Part shown: piece by piece, positions 47,371-57,371 of the stretch
Layout of the letters: each line of letters starts with the position of its first letter
Numbering within the stretch: position 1 is the first letter of the stretch
Assembly (NCBI RefSeq): GCF_026672375.1
Contig: NZ_JAPPRA010000001.1
Location: 2,542,001 to 2,606,000, forward strand
DNA length: 64,000 nt
DNA from: Caulobacter sp. SL161
GTDB taxonomy: Bacteria; Pseudomonadota; Alphaproteobacteria; Caulobacterales; Caulobacteraceae
Reading direction: 5' to 3'
Notes under the pieces: generated by a model
Told to the model about the DNA's origin: nothing
The model's input: only the letters and a program-made list of their open reading frames with translations
The model's database searches: none
Made by a program: the position numbers and the translations under genes

Positions 47371-47580
47371 CTAAGGACCGCCTAGCCGATCGTCGGGAAG
47401 GTGTTGCGTCACCGCCGGCGGCGCCAGCACCATCACCGTGGCGAAGCTCAGCGCACAGAACGCGGCGAAGGCCGCAGCCGCCAGCACCGGGCCCATCTTC
47501 TGGGTGCGTTGCTTGGGCCGCAGCAGAGCGCGGACATAGGCGACGGCGACGGGGTCCAAGGCGGAATCACGCGGGTCCAT
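47371..47580 (-). CDS. small single-pass membrane protein
   Basis: Unrecognised 69-residue protein with a basic N-terminal half (ALLRPKQRTQKMG) and one hydrophobic segment (about 31-55, VLAAAAFAAFCALSFATVMV), ending in a polar tail. It lies on the opposite strand between trpE and trpG. No strong SD was identified. The hydrophobic helix favours a real gene, but a false ORF cannot be excluded. Confidence 0.5.
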   Translation of the reverse strand: MDPRDSALDPVAVAYVRALLRPKQRTQKMGPVLAAAAFAAFCALSFATVMVLAPPAVTQHLPDDRLGGP

Positions 47581-47678
47581 GGGCTTATCATGCTCAACTC
47601 CGCGACCGCTGTAACCGTTACTGAAGGCCGCAGGCGAAAATGGCGCTACACATCCGCCCGCCTCGCGCTACAGCCTCG

Positions 47679-47782
47679 CGCGTCAAAACGGTATCGCTTT
47701 GACGCGATAACGAGGCTCTAGATCAAATGCTTAGAGCGTGACTCGCGCCGAAACCGGTTCCCACTTTCGGCGTCACGCTCTA
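47679..47782. repeat. palindromic intergenic repeat between trpE and trpG
   Basis: A compound element. CGCGTCAAA (47679-47687) pairs with TTTGACGCG (47698-47706), and AGAGCGTGA to TCACGCTCT (47733-47781) forms a longer imperfect palindrome with an AACCGGTT centre. The second part resembles a widespread alphaproteobacterial repeat. It lies just before trpG and may affect transcription of trpGDC. Confidence 0.65.
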
Positions 47783-47807
47783 GAACCGACCTCCGAAAGG
47801 CGGCGTC

Positions 47808-48404
47808 ATGATCCTCGTCATCGATAACTACGACAGCTTCACCTACAACCTCGTTCACTATCTGAACGAGCTGGGAGCCGACACGGCCGTCTACCGCAAC
47901 GACGCGCTCAGCGTGACCGAGGCGCTGGGTCTGAAGCCGGCCGCCGTGCTGCTATCCCCAGGACCTAAGGCACCGGATCAGGCCGGCATCTGCCTGCCGC
48001 TGCTCGAGGCCGCACCGGCCGACCTGCCGATCCTGGGCGTGTGCCTCGGCCACCAGGCGATCGGTCAGGCGTTTGGCGGCGAAGTGATCCGGGCCAAGGC
48101 CGTGATGCACGGCAAGGTCAGCAAGGTGCGCCACAACGACAAGGGCATCTTCAAGAGTCTGCCCAACCCGTTCACCGCTACGCGCTATCACAGCCTGGCC
48201 GTCCGCCGCGAAGACCTGCCGGCCGACCTGGAGGTGACCGCCTGGACCGATGACGGCGAGATCATGGGCGTGCAGCACAAGACGCGCCCGATCTTCGGCG
48301 TCCAGTTCCACCCCGAGTCGATCGCCACCGAGGGCGGCCACCAGATGCTGGCCAACTTCATGGATCTGGCCGGCGTCAAGCGCGACGCGGCGATCTGGGT
48401 CTAG
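47808..48404 (+). CDS. trpG: anthranilate synthase component II (glutamine amidotransferase)
   Basis: Class I glutamine amidotransferase of 198 residues supplying ammonia to TrpE. It has [20 protein letters not shown], the nucleophile Cys in [12 protein letters not shown] (about 82), and the His-Glu pair in [11 protein letters not shown]. It could in principle serve p-aminobenzoate synthesis too, but the trpD and trpC genes directly downstream favour the Trp role. The AAGG before its ATG is at 47798. Confidence 0.94.
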   Translation: MILVIDNYDSFTYNLVHYLNELGADTAVYRNDALSVTEALGLKPAAVLLSPGPKAPDQAGICLPLLEAAPADLPILGVCLGHQAIGQAFGGEVIRAKAVMHGKVSKVRHNDKGIFKSLPNPFTATRYHSLAVRREDLPADLEVTAWTDDGEIMGVQHKTRPIFGVQFHPESIATEGGHQMLANFMDLAGVKRDAAIWV

Positions 48405-48412
48405 GCACTGCG

Positions 48413-49438
48413 ATGTCCGACGCCTTCAAGCCGCTGCTGGCGAAGCTCGCCGACGGTCAGACCCTCGACGACAGCGACGCCGAGCTGTTCTTCGCCGCCT
48501 GCCTGCGCGGCGAGCCGACCCCGGCCCAGGTGGCGGCCGCCGTCACAGCGATCCGCCTGCGCGGCGAGACGGTGGGCGAGATCGCCGCCTGCGCGCGCGC
48601 CATGCGTCGCGCCGCCATCCCGCTGGAGCATCCGCACGAGGTCATCGACGTCTGCGGCACCGGCGGCGATGGTCTCCATACGCTGAACATCTCCACGGCC
48701 GTCGGCTTTGTGGCCGCAGGCGGCGGCCTGAAGGTCGCCAAGCACGGCAACCGCGCCATCACGTCGAAGTCCGGCACCGCCGATGTTCTGACCGCGCTCG
48801 GCGTCAATATTGACGCAACGCGCGAGCAGCAGCGCAAGGCGCTGGACGAGGCTGGCATCTGCTTCCTGTTCGCCCAGGCCCACCATGGCGCGATGAAGCA
48901 TGTCTCGCCGATCCGCCAGCAGCTGGGTTTCCGCACGATCTTCAACCTGCTGGGGCCGTTGACCAATCCAGCCGGCGCCAAGCGGCAGGTGGTCGGGGTC
49001 TCGGCGCCGCGCTTTGTCGAGCCGATCGCCAAGGCCCTGGGGGCTCTTGGGGCCGAGCGGGCCTGGTCGGTGCATGGCTCGGGTATGGACGAGCTGACGA
49101 CCACAGGCGAGACCGAGGTGGCCGAATGGCGCGACGGCGTCGTTCGCCTGTTCAAGATCACCCCGGAAGCCGTTGGCCTGCCGCGCGCCGCGCTAGCGGA
49201 CCTAACCGGCGGCGATCCAGCCTTCAACGCCGCGGCCCTGACGCGCCTGTTGGACGGCGAGACCGGCCCCTACCGCGACATCGTGCTCCTCAACGCCGCC
49301 GCCGCCTTCCTGGTCGCCGACAAGGTCGAGACCCTGGTCCAGGGCGTGGCTATGGCGGCCGAAGCCATCGACAGCGGCCGCGCCAAGGCCGCCCTCGCCG
49401 GCCTCGTGGCCGCCACCAACACGGAAGTTCCTGCGTGA
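48413..49438 (+). CDS. trpD: anthranilate phosphoribosyltransferase
   Basis: Enzyme of 341 residues joining anthranilate to PRPP. Visible are [20 protein letters not shown] (about 79-98), the PRPP-binding [37 protein letters not shown], and [13 protein letters not shown]. It begins eight bases after trpG and shares GTGA with trpC, so it is tightly coupled. Confidence 0.95.
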   Translation: MSDAFKPLLAKLADGQTLDDSDAELFFAACLRGEPTPAQVAAAVTAIRLRGETVGEIAACARAMRRAAIPLEHPHEVIDVCGTGGDGLHTLNISTAVGFVAAGGGLKVAKHGNRAITSKSGTADVLTALGVNIDATREQQRKALDEAGICFLFAQAHHGAMKHVSPIRQQLGFRTIFNLLGPLTNPAGAKRQVVGVSAPRFVEPIAKALGALGAERAWSVHGSGMDELTTTGETEVAEWRDGVVRLFKITPEAVGLPRAALADLTGGDPAFNAAALTRLLDGETGPYRDIVLLNAAAAFLVADKVETLVQGVAMAAEAIDSGRAKAALAGLVAATNTEVPA

Positions 49439-50223
49439 CCGACATCCTGGCCAAGATCGCCGCCTACAAGCGCGAGGACGTGGCGGCGCGAAAAGCCGAG
49501 CGGTCTCAAGCCGAGATCGACGCCGCCGCCAAGGCCGCTTCGGCGCCGCGCGGCTTCAAGGCCGCTCTTGAGGCGAAGCATGCGCCCGGCCGCCTCTCCC
49601 TGATCGCCGAGATCAAGAAGGCCTCGCCGTCCAAGGGCCTGATCCGCGAGGATTTCGATCCGCCGGTCCTGGCGAAAGCCTATGAAGCCGGCGGCGCGGC
49701 CTGCCTCTCCGTGCTGACCGATGGACCGAGTTTCCAGGGCGCGGATGACTACCTCGTCGCCGCCCGGGCGGCGGTGGCCCTGCCCTGCATCCGCAAGGAT
49801 TTCCTGGTCGATCCCTGGCAAGTGGCCGAAAGCCGCGCCCTGGGGGCCGACGCGATCCTGGTGATCCTGGCGATGATCGACGACGTTCTCGCCGCAGAGC
49901 TGATTTCAGAAGCGCGCCGGCTGGGTATGGACGCCCTCGTCGAGGTGCACGATGAGGCCGAAATGGCGCGCGCCGGCGCCTTGGGCTCGGATCTGGTCGG
50001 CATCAACAACCGTGATCTCAAGAGCTTTGTCGTCGATCTGGCGGTGACCGAGCGCCTGTCGGCCCAGGCCCCGCGCGACGCCCTGCTGGTCACCGAAAGC
50101 GGCATCTTCACCCATGACGATGTCGTCCGCATGGAAGCCACCGGCGCCAAGGCTATGCTGGTCGGCGAAAGCCTGATGCGGCACGCGGACGTGACGAGCG
50201 CCACGCGCGCCCTGATCGGTTAA
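49435..50223 (+). CDS. trpC: indole-3-glycerol-phosphate synthase
   Basis: TIM-barrel enzyme of 262 residues that closes the indole ring. Visible are [13 protein letters not shown] (catalytic Lys), [40 protein letters not shown], and [13 protein letters not shown]. The start is GTG 49435, within the trpD stop (GTGA), since no family-like sequence precedes it in the longer frame. It is a stand-alone TrpC; no fused TrpF is present. Confidence 0.94.
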   Translation: MTDILAKIAAYKREDVAARKAERSQAEIDAAAKAASAPRGFKAALEAKHAPGRLSLIAEIKKASPSKGLIREDFDPPVLAKAYEAGGAACLSVLTDGPSFQGADDYLVAARAAVALPCIRKDFLVDPWQVAESRALGADAILVILAMIDDVLAAELISEARRLGMDALVEVHDEAEMARAGALGSDLVGINNRDLKSFVVDLAVTERLSAQAPRDALLVTESGIFTHDDVVRMEATGAKAMLVGESLMRHADVTSATRALIG

Positions 50224-50318
50224 ACCCAAAACGGGCTTTCCTGACGCTGGCGCCTTGAGGCGAAACAGTCCCATCCTTCAACCGTCGCCGCGCCGAGAAC
50301 GCGGATGAGGAAACGTGC

Positions 50319-50909
50319 ATGAACTGGCTCGCACGAGTCGTGAAATGGGCCCTGGCCACGAACTTCAAGCTGCAGGGCTGGAAGATCGAAGGCGCGCCGC
50401 CCGAAACGCGGAAGTTCGTGGTGATCGCCGCGCCCCATACCAGCAACTGGGACTTCGTCTATTTCGTCGGCGCCGCCGACGCCCTGGGCCTTGATCTCAG
50501 CTTCATCGGCAAGGCGTCGCTGTTCAAGGCGCCGTTCGACCAGATGATGCGTGATCTGGGCGGCATCCCGCTGGATCGCGAGCGTTCCAAGGACATGGTC
50601 AAGGCCATGGTCGAGGAGTTCGGCCGGCGCGACACCTTCATGCTGACGATCGCGCCAGAGGGCACGCGTGGCAAGGCGCGGCAGTGGAAGACGGGCTTCT
50701 ACCACATCGCCATGGGCGCCAAGGTGCCGATGGTGCTGGGCATGATGGACTACCGGCGCAAGCTTGTGACCCTGGGCCCCGCGATCTACCCCACGGGCGA
50801 CTACGCTGCGGACATGCGCCGCATCGCCAGCTTCTATCAAAGCTGCACGCCCAAGTTCCCCGAGATGGCCACGCGGTTCGATGATCTAGGCCCAACGCCG
50901 GACGCATGA
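50319..50909 (+). CDS. lysophospholipid acyltransferase family protein
   Basis: 196-residue PlsC-type protein. The HX4D motif is in AAPHTSNWDFVYF, the glycine-rich EGTR motif in TIAPEGTRGKARQWKTGF. It lacks the long N-terminal membrane part of PlsC, so resembles the short glycerol acyltransferase/membrane-lipid family. The ATG follows a GGAAA at 50308. It is downstream of trpC by 95 bp. Substrate unknown. Confidence 0.75.
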   Translation: MNWLARVVKWALATNFKLQGWKIEGAPPETRKFVVIAAPHTSNWDFVYFVGAADALGLDLSFIGKASLFKAPFDQMMRDLGGIPLDRERSKDMVKAMVEEFGRRDTFMLTIAPEGTRGKARQWKTGFYHIAMGAKVPMVLGMMDYRRKLVTLGPAIYPTGDYAADMRRIASFYQSCTPKFPEMATRFDDLGPTPDA

Positions 50910-50959
50910 CGCGACCCACTGGTCTATAAGGCAGGCGCCGTTCTGACGGGGAGAATCGG

Positions 50960-51811
50960 ATGCGCGTCTTGCTGAACACCTTGAGGACTCTCGCGCCCCG
51001 CCCGATCCGGTCCGTAATCAATCGCCTGCGCTCATCGCCTCGGGGGACCGTAGCGCCTACTTCCGACACCCCCCTTGAGCCAGGGACGATTCAAGCGCCC
51101 CAGGCGCTATGGAGCCTGGTCGGCGCCGCCGACGCCGACTTCGTGCGGGTCGGGCAGCAGTTCAAGGCGCTCTTTCTCGACGCCGGCCTCAAGCCTCATC
51201 ACGCCATTCTCGATGTCGGTTGCGGCATCGGGCGCGCGGCCGCGCCCCTGGTTGACTATCTCGACGACAACGGTCGCTACGCCGGGTTCGACGTCATGGC
51301 CGAAGCCATCGACTGGTGCCGCGCCAATATCGCGGTCGGCGACCCGCGGTTCGAGTTCCTGCACGCCGATATGCATAGCGACCGCTACAATCCGAGCGGA
51401 ACCCAGCCGGCGAGCGCCTATGTGTTCCCCTACCCCGACGCCAGTTTCGACTATGTCTGGCTGGGTTCGGTATTCACGCACCTGCTCGCCGCTGATCAGT
51501 CGCAGTTCGCCCGTGAGATCGTGCGCGTTCTCAAGCCCGGCGGCATCAGCATCATCTCCTGGTATCTCATAGACGACGAGGCCAGGGCCAATACCGGCCG
51601 GGGCCGGATCGCCTTTGATTTCATCCACCCCCTGGACGGATGCTGGACCGCCACGCCCGACCTGCCCGAGGCGGTGATCGGCTATGACCTCGCGCTGATC
51701 CAAGAGCAGTACAAAGGTCTGGGACTTGAAATCCTCAATGAGGCGCTCGGCGTCTGGCGACGCGAACCGACCCAGGATCAGGACATCATCGTGGCTCGCA
51801 AACGCCCCTGA
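50960..51811 (+). CDS. class I SAM-dependent methyltransferase
   Basis: Protein of 283 residues with a Rossmann methyltransferase fold: motif I ILDVGCGIGRAAAPLVDYLD, YAGFDVMAEAIDWCRANI, an acidic FDYVWLGSVFTHL (motif III region), and IVRVLKPGGISIISWYL. The N-terminal 60 residues are basic and serine/proline-rich. It starts 50 bp after the acyltransferase gene with GGGGAG upstream, and could be co-transcribed with it. The substrate is not deducible. Confidence 0.75.
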   Translation: MRVLLNTLRTLAPRPIRSVINRLRSSPRGTVAPTSDTPLEPGTIQAPQALWSLVGAADADFVRVGQQFKALFLDAGLKPHHAILDVGCGIGRAAAPLVDYLDDNGRYAGFDVMAEAIDWCRANIAVGDPRFEFLHADMHSDRYNPSGTQPASAYVFPYPDASFDYVWLGSVFTHLLAADQSQFAREIVRVLKPGGISIISWYLIDDEARANTGRGRIAFDFIHPLDGCWTATPDLPEAVIGYDLALIQEQYKGLGLEILNEALGVWRREPTQDQDIIVARKRP

Positions 51812-51922
51812 AAGGTTCCGTTAAGCTTTTGATTCTTCGCGGCTTTCGCCTCAGACGCCGGCTAACTCGCTGAATTTTCGAACCTTTCGTCCGTTAACAA
51901 AGCTCGGCTTGACTTTGCGACG

Positions 51923-51937
51923 GAACACCAGGAGAAC
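51923..51937. promoter_or_regulatory. LexA box (SOS operator) before lexA
   Basis: GAAC-ACCAGGA-GAAC is a perfect match to the alphaproteobacterial LexA operator (GAAC-N7-GAAC, the complement of GTTC-N7-GTTC). It lies 45 bp before the lexA ATG and so supports autoregulation. Confidence 0.9.
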
Positions 51938-51981
51938 ATTCGAAAGGTTTGCGGTTTGTTCCGCGCTCCAGCGAGGCCGAC

Positions 51982-52686
51982 ATGCTCACGCGCAAGCAGC
52001 ACGAACTGCTGATGTTCATCCACGAACGGATCAAGGAAACCGGCGTCTCGCCGTCGTTCGACGAGATGAAGGAAGCCCTCGATCTGGCGTCCAAGTCCGG
52101 CATTCACCGCCTGATCACCGCACTGGAAGAGCGCGGCTTCATCCGCCGTCTGGCGCACCGGGCCCGAGCGCTCGAGGTCGTGAAGCTCCCTCAGCAGGCG
52201 ACGGCCGCAGCCCCTCCCAAGGGACGCAGCGCTTTCCGTCCGCAGGTCTTCGAAGGCGGCGGAGCGCCGCCTCCGGCCGCCAGTGCTGCCGCCGTCGCCA
52301 ACGACAGTCGCGAACTACCTATCCTTGGCCGGATTGCGGCCGGTACGCCGATCGACGCCATCCAGCACGAGCGTGAGCGCCTGCCGGTGCCGGAAGCGAT
52401 GCTGGGTGGCGGTGAGCACTATGTCTTGGAAGTCCAGGGTGACTCGATGATCGAGGCCGGCATCCTCGATGGCGACTACGTGATCATCAAGAAGGGCGAC
52501 ACCGCCACCTCGGGCGAGATCGTCGTCGCGCTGGTGGGCGAGGAAGCCACGCTCAAGCGCCTGCGCAAGAAAGGCGGATCCATCGCACTGGAAGCGGCCA
52601 ACCCCAAGTATGAAACCCGGATCTTTGGCCCCGATCAGGTCGAGGTGCAGGGCAAGCTGGTCGGCCTGATCCGGCGCTACCACTGA
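51982..52686 (+). CDS. lexA: LexA repressor
   Basis: SOS repressor of 234 residues. The winged helix-turn-helix (about 1-65) reads [19 protein letters not shown] and [21 protein letters not shown] linker of about 35 residues leads to the autoproteolytic domain with cleavage site A120-G121 in RIAAGTPI, catalytic S155 in [10 protein letters not shown] and K192 in ATLKRLRKK. The start is ATG 51982; the frame is open eleven codons further upstream, but those overlap the operator region. A LexA box is 45 bp upstream. Confidence 0.97.
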   Translation: MLTRKQHELLMFIHERIKETGVSPSFDEMKEALDLASKSGIHRLITALEERGFIRRLAHRARALEVVKLPQQATAAAPPKGRSAFRPQVFEGGGAPPPAASAAAVANDSRELPILGRIAAGTPIDAIQHERERLPVPEAMLGGGEHYVLEVQGDSMIEAGILDGDYVIIKKGDTATSGEIVVALVGEEATLKRLRKKGGSIALEAANPKYETRIFGPDQVEVQGKLVGLIRRYH

Positions 52687-52719
52687 CGGCTTTGCGATTA
52701 TCGCTGCGCAAAATTGAGC

Positions 52720-52756
52720 AGGCCCTGATCCCGCCGGGATCAGGGCCTCTTGTTAT
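52720..52756. terminator. terminator between lexA and the PEP-mutase-like gene
   Basis: AGGCCCTGATCCC (52720-52732) and GGGATCAGGGCCT (52736-52748) form a 13-bp stem with a 3-base loop, followed by CTTGTTATT. Confidence 0.88.
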
Positions 52757-53524
52757 TCAGGCGTCGGGTGAAATCCGCCCTTGCTCTACCAGTCGCTGAG
52801 CGGCGGCGTCGAAGCCAGCCCAAGCCGCAGCGGCCAAAGCGCCCCCCGTGCTGACGCGACGGACGCAAAGCTTGGCCAGGCTTTCCACTGTCATCTCCGG
52901 TCCCCAGAGCAGCACATTGACGGGCTTGGGGGCGACAGCGTCGACGACGGCCTTGATCTCGGCCGGATCGCTCACGGCGGGCGCATACAGGCAGTCTGCG
53001 CCGGCGGCGGCGTAGGCGCTTAGGCGCTCCAGGGTCGGCTGGAGATCACGACAGCCCCGAAGGTAGCCTTCCGTTCGCGCCACCAGGAGCACATCCTGTC
53101 CGCTCGCATCGATCGCGGCGCGGGCGGCCTTGAGACGGTCAACCGCTACGGCGAGGGGATAGAGCTCCGAACCCGACCAGTCCTCAATGGACAAGCCCGC
53201 CACGCCAGCCTGGATCGCCAGAGTGACGCTCTCTGCGACCTCGGCAGGCGTCTCGCCAAAGCCGTTCTCGAAATCCGCATTGACCGGCAGCTCAGTGGCC
53301 GCGCAGAGCATTCTGAGATGCGCGATGACTTCGTCGCGCGTCACTTGGCCGTCGTCCCTGCCCATAGCCCACGCCATGCCCGCGCTGGTCGAGGCCAACG
53401 CCTTGAAGCCCTGCCGCTCCAGCCGTCTGGCGCCCCCCGCGTCCCAAGGGTTGGGCAACACAAAGCAGCCATCGGCGTGGAGTGCGCGAAACGCGGCCCG
53501 GCGTGCGCTGTATGGGTCTGACAT
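52757..53524 (-). CDS. isocitrate lyase / PEP mutase family protein
   Basis: Predicted TIM-barrel protein of 255 residues in the PEP mutase/isocitrate lyase superfamily. It has NPWDAGGARRLERQGFKALA, STSAGMAWAMGRDDGQVTRD, VNADFENGFG with metal-binding acidic residues, and GLSIEDWSG. The KKCGH motif of true isocitrate lyase is absent, so it is probably a carboxyphosphonoenolpyruvate- or PEP-mutase-like lyase of unknown substrate. It is convergent with lexA. Confidence 0.82.
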   Translation of the reverse strand: MSDPYSARRAAFRALHADGCFVLPNPWDAGGARRLERQGFKALASTSAGMAWAMGRDDGQVTRDEVIAHLRMLCAATELPVNADFENGFGETPAEVAESVTLAIQAGVAGLSIEDWSGSELYPLAVAVDRLKAARAAIDASGQDVLLVARTEGYLRGCRDLQPTLERLSAYAAAGADCLYAPAVSDPAEIKAVVDAVAPKPVNVLLWGPEMTVESLAKLCVRRVSTGGALAAAAWAGFDAAAQRLVEQGRISPDA

Positions 53525-53551
53525 GGCTGAACTTCCGATCTTGGCGTGTGA

Positions 53552-55729
53552 CTAGGGTTCTCTATCGCCTCTTGCGTCGCGGACTGTCAGCAGCCCGCTC
53601 CAGGGCCGTACGCCGCGCAAGGGTTGGGCCCAGACGATTCGCCAGCCATCGGCTCGCCGATAGAGCTCGGCCGCACCGTAGCGCGCGAAATCATCGCCGG
53701 TCAGCAGCACCGTATCGGCGCACAGCGGCGGGGTGCGCGCAGGCGCAGGACCCCGCACCACCACGACGTCGCTCAGAACGCACAGACCACTCAGTGTCTC
53801 GGCGTCGGGGGTTCTGCGCGACCAGGCCAGGGACAGTCGTACGGGCGCTCCGCGACCAGGCGCGCAGATCCAGCGGTCGCAACCGTAGAGGTTCCAGGTC
53901 GTCGACTCCAATCCTCTTCGCCGAGCCCAGAGCTCCGCGCCGAAGCGTTTCGCGTCTGTTCGGAGCAGCACCGCGGCGTTGCCCGAGCGCACGGCGGCCG
54001 TCGCGCCATCGGCAGCGATCCAGGCGTCGGGCGGCGTTGGTCTTGGCCACAGGGCTACGGCGAGCGCCAGGGGCGCGCCGATCCACCGAAGACGGCCTCT
54101 CCAGAGACAAAGGACCATCAGGCCCAGGAAGGCCATGAGCAGGACCTGCGGCGGGGCGCTGGCGACGATGTGCTGCGCCCCATGTGCATTGGAGAACAGC
54201 CCCGCGACATTCAGCATGACGTCAATGCCCCAGCCCGCCACCGCCAGAAACGGCGCGCTCAGGCCGAATGGCTCAAGAACCGTGCCGATGGCCAGAAAGG
54301 GCATGATCACGAACGAGGACAGCGGCGAGACGGCGAGATTTGCGGGCAGCCCCCAGACCGCCACCCGATTGAAGTGCTGCATGGCGAACGGCGCGGTGGC
54401 CAAACCCGCCACGAGACTGACGGCGATGCTGACGGCCAGCCAGGCGGCTATCGCCTGAGGGCCCTGAATCCACCAGGGCGTGGACAATTCCCGCACCGGC
54501 TTTGGCCAGGACTCAGCCAGAGCCACCAAGGCGGCGGTTGCGGCGAAGGACATCTGGAAGCCAGGTTCCCCCGCCGTTTCCGGTTTGAGCAGAAGGATTG
54601 AGAGCGCCGCCAGCGCTAGGCCGTGCAGTGTTATCGCGCGTCGATCGAACAAAATCGCCAGAAAAGCCACGCTGGCGGTGATAGCGGCCCGTTCAGCTGG
54701 TGGCGGCGCGCCCGATACAATCAGATAGCCCAGCACGGCGACCAGTCCGGCGCCGGCAGCGATCTTCTTGCCCGGCGCGCGGAGCGCCAGCCATGGCCAC
54801 GCCGCGACGCCCGTCCGGACCACGACAAAGACGAACCCGCCGACGATCGCCATGTGCAAACCCGAGATCGACAGGATGTGAGCCAGACCTGAGGCCCGCA
54901 TGGCTTCGGTCTGCGTCTCGGAGATCCAGGCCTCGTGGCCCGTCACCATGGCCGCCCCGATCCCGCCGCTGGTCGGCCCCATCCTGGCCAGCAGTCGCTG
55001 GGCCAGATCCCAGCGAAAGGCGTTCACAGCCATCACCATGCGCAAGCGCAGTGGCGGCTGATCCAGCGCGACGGCGCCGATATCGCCGATCGCGAAGCCG
55101 ACCCCACCGATGGAATCGAACCAGGCGTCGCGCGCGAAGTCGTAGGCGCCAGGCGCAGCCGGCGGCGGCGGCGGCCCCAGCATCGCGCGCAGACCGATCG
55201 CCTGGCCCGGCTTCGGAACCCGGTTCTCGCCAATGGTCACTCTGATCCGTCGCGGCGTATCCTCCGGCGACAAGCCTGCGATCCGGACAGGCGCGATCAG
55301 CACTCGCTGTCCGCCCGCGCCGGGACTGACGACGTCGACGACAAAGCCATCGACGCGGCGCATGATCCGTTCGCCGTCCATGACCGGCGCGGCGACACGC
55401 TCGCTGCGGACCTTGGCGGCCCACGCGCCGGCGGCTCCGAAGGCGATCAGGCCCAGCAGCACCACGAGCAGCGCGGGTGCGTTCCAACGCCTCGCGCCCC
55501 ATGCCGCAAGCCCAATCACACCCGCCAGCAGGGTCAGGCCCCAAAGCGCCGGTTCGGCCCGCACCTCAAGATACGCCGCCGCGCCAAGTCCAAACGCGAC
55601 AGGCGCCCACAGAAAGCGGCGATCCAGATTGTTCGCCAACTCCGCCGTCAACGCCCATCGCGCGGCCGGCGCGCCGTCGGCCTCGGGCGTCGAGGCCTGT
55701 CGATCCGGCGATGCGCTTTGGATCAACAC
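53552..55729 (-). CDS. comEC: ComEC/Rec2 family DNA-uptake channel protein
   Basis: Multi-spanning membrane protein of 725 residues. An N-terminal DUF4131-like region with several helices precedes the ComEC core with LAHILSISGLHMAIVGGFVF (HILSISGLH motif) and about six to eight further hydrophobic segments. The C-terminal region (about 570-725) is short and does not show the full metallo-beta-lactamase motifs of ComEC from Bacillus. It is divergent from gltX. A role in transformation is inferred from family only. Confidence 0.85.
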   Translation of the reverse strand: MLIQSASPDRQASTPEADGAPAARWALTAELANNLDRRFLWAPVAFGLGAAAYLEVRAEPALWGLTLLAGVIGLAAWGARRWNAPALLVVLLGLIAFGAAGAWAAKVRSERVAAPVMDGERIMRRVDGFVVDVVSPGAGGQRVLIAPVRIAGLSPEDTPRRIRVTIGENRVPKPGQAIGLRAMLGPPPPPAAPGAYDFARDAWFDSIGGVGFAIGDIGAVALDQPPLRLRMVMAVNAFRWDLAQRLLARMGPTSGGIGAAMVTGHEAWISETQTEAMRASGLAHILSISGLHMAIVGGFVFVVVRTGVAAWPWLALRAPGKKIAAGAGLVAVLGYLIVSGAPPPAERAAITASVAFLAILFDRRAITLHGLALAALSILLLKPETAGEPGFQMSFAATAALVALAESWPKPVRELSTPWWIQGPQAIAAWLAVSIAVSLVAGLATAPFAMQHFNRVAVWGLPANLAVSPLSSFVIMPFLAIGTVLEPFGLSAPFLAVAGWGIDVMLNVAGLFSNAHGAQHIVASAPPQVLLMAFLGLMVLCLWRGRLRWIGAPLALAVALWPRPTPPDAWIAADGATAAVRSGNAAVLLRTDAKRFGAELWARRRGLESTTWNLYGCDRWICAPGRGAPVRLSLAWSRRTPDAETLSGLCVLSDVVVVRGPAPARTPPLCADTVLLTGDDFARYGAAELYRRADGWRIVWAQPLRGVRPWSGLLTVRDARGDREP

Positions 55730-55891
55730 GCAGAAACCGCTGTATTTTCTGTAGGTTGCGAACTCTTTCCGCGCTGCGGAAAACCGCTAGGCCCGGCGTT
55801 GAGCCGCATGCTAAGACGCCTCGCCCGCGTCGCTTCGCGGCGAACGTTTCCCAGCACCGCTCCGGCGCCCCGTCCTGCAGCCTTGAAGTCC

Positions 55892-57304
55892 ATGTCGAAC
55901 CCCACCCCTACCGGCGTCGTCACGCGCTTCGCCCCCTCGCCCACCGGTTTCCTGCATATCGGCGGCGCTCGTACGGCGCTGTTCAACTGGTTATATGCAC
56001 GCCATACGGGAGGGAAGTTCCTTATTCGCGTCGAGGACACCGATCGCGAGCGCTCGACAGAGGCCGCCGTCGCCGCGATCTTCGAGGGGCTGGACTGGCT
56101 GGGCCTGAAGTCCGACGACGAGGTGATCTTCCAGCACACCCGCGCGCCGCGTCACGTGGACGTGGTGCATGAGCTGCTGGCCAAGGGCCGCGCCTATCGC
56201 TGCTGGATGAGCGTCGAGGAACTGGAGGTCGCCCGCGAAAAGGCCCGCGCCGAAGGCCGCGCCATCCGCTCGCCGTGGCGCGACGCCCCGGAAGGCGACC
56301 TCTCCGCGCCTCACGTGATCCGCTTCAAGGGCCCGCTGGACGGCGAGACCGTGGTCAACGACTTGGTCAAGGGTCCTGTCACCTTCAAGAACATCGAACT
56401 GGACGATCTGGTCCTGCTCCGCGCCGACGGCGCGCCGACCTACAACCTCGCGGTCGTGGTGGATGATCACGACATGGGCGTGACCCACGTGATCCGCGGC
56501 GACGACCACCTGAACAACGCCGCCCGCCAGACCCTGATCTATCAGGCCATGGAGTGGGCGGTGCCGGCCTTCGCCCACATCCCGCTGATTCACGGCCCGG
56601 ACGGCGCCAAGCTGTCCAAGCGCCACGGCGCCCAGGCCGTCGGCGAGTTCGCTGACCTGGGCTACATCGCCGAGGGCATGCGCAACTATCTGGCCCGCCT
56701 GGGCTGGGGCCACGGCGACGACGAGGTCTTCACCGACGAGCAGGCGATCAGCTGGTTCGACGTCGCCGATGTCGTCAAGGCCCCCGCGCGCCTGGACTGG
56801 GCCAAGCTCAATCACATCAACGCCCAGCACCTGCGCAAGGCCGACGATGCGCGTTTGACGGCCCTGGCCCTGGCGGCGGCGGAAAAGCGCGGCGAGCCCC
56901 TGCCCGCCGATGCGGCCGAGCGCATCGCCCGCACGGTTCCCGAGGTCAAGGAAGGCGCCAAGACGATCCTCGAACTGGTCGATCACTGCGCATTCGCGCT
57001 GAAGACCCGCCCATTGGCGCTGGAAGAGAAAACCCAAAAACAGCTTACCGAAGAGACGGTCGAGCGGCTGAAGCGTCTGCGCGACCAACTGGCCGCCGCG
57101 CCCGCCTTCGACGCTGCAACCCTAGAAACCGTGTTGAAATCATTCGCGGAATCCGAGGGCGTCGGCTTTGGCAAGTTCGGTCCTGCGCTGCGCGGAGTCC
57201 TGACGGGCGGGGCGCAGGCTCCCGACCTGAACAAGACCATGGCGGCCCTCTCCCGCAATGAGGCGATTGGCCGTCTTGACGACGCGCTAGCGCCTCGCGC
57301 ATGA
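55892..57304 (+). CDS. gltX: glutamyl-tRNA synthetase
   Basis: Class I synthetase of 470 residues. HIGH-type motif: FAPSPTGFLHIGGARTALFN (about 9-28); KMSKS-type motif: GAKLSKRHGAQAVGEF near 240. The C-terminal anticodon-binding helical region ends LDDALAPRA. The start is ATG 55892 before MSNPTPTGVVTRF; the upstream frame is open but not conserved, though an ATG at 55809 could add 28 residues. A short hairpin TTTCCGC/GCGGAAA is at 55766-55782 in its leader. Confidence 0.94.
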   Translation: MSNPTPTGVVTRFAPSPTGFLHIGGARTALFNWLYARHTGGKFLIRVEDTDRERSTEAAVAAIFEGLDWLGLKSDDEVIFQHTRAPRHVDVVHELLAKGRAYRCWMSVEELEVAREKARAEGRAIRSPWRDAPEGDLSAPHVIRFKGPLDGETVVNDLVKGPVTFKNIELDDLVLLRADGAPTYNLAVVVDDHDMGVTHVIRGDDHLNNAARQTLIYQAMEWAVPAFAHIPLIHGPDGAKLSKRHGAQAVGEFADLGYIAEGMRNYLARLGWGHGDDEVFTDEQAISWFDVADVVKAPARLDWAKLNHINAQHLRKADDARLTALALAAAEKRGEPLPADAAERIARTVPEVKEGAKTILELVDHCAFALKTRPLALEEKTQKQLTEETVERLKRLRDQLAAAPAFDAATLETVLKSFAESEGVGFGKFGPALRGVLTGGAQAPDLNKTMAALSRNEAIGRLDDALAPRA

Positions 57305-57371
57305 GGCGCTATAACGCACCCGCGAAAAGCGAAAATTGGACTGCCCGTCCCAATAATGAAGGGGTCTACGG

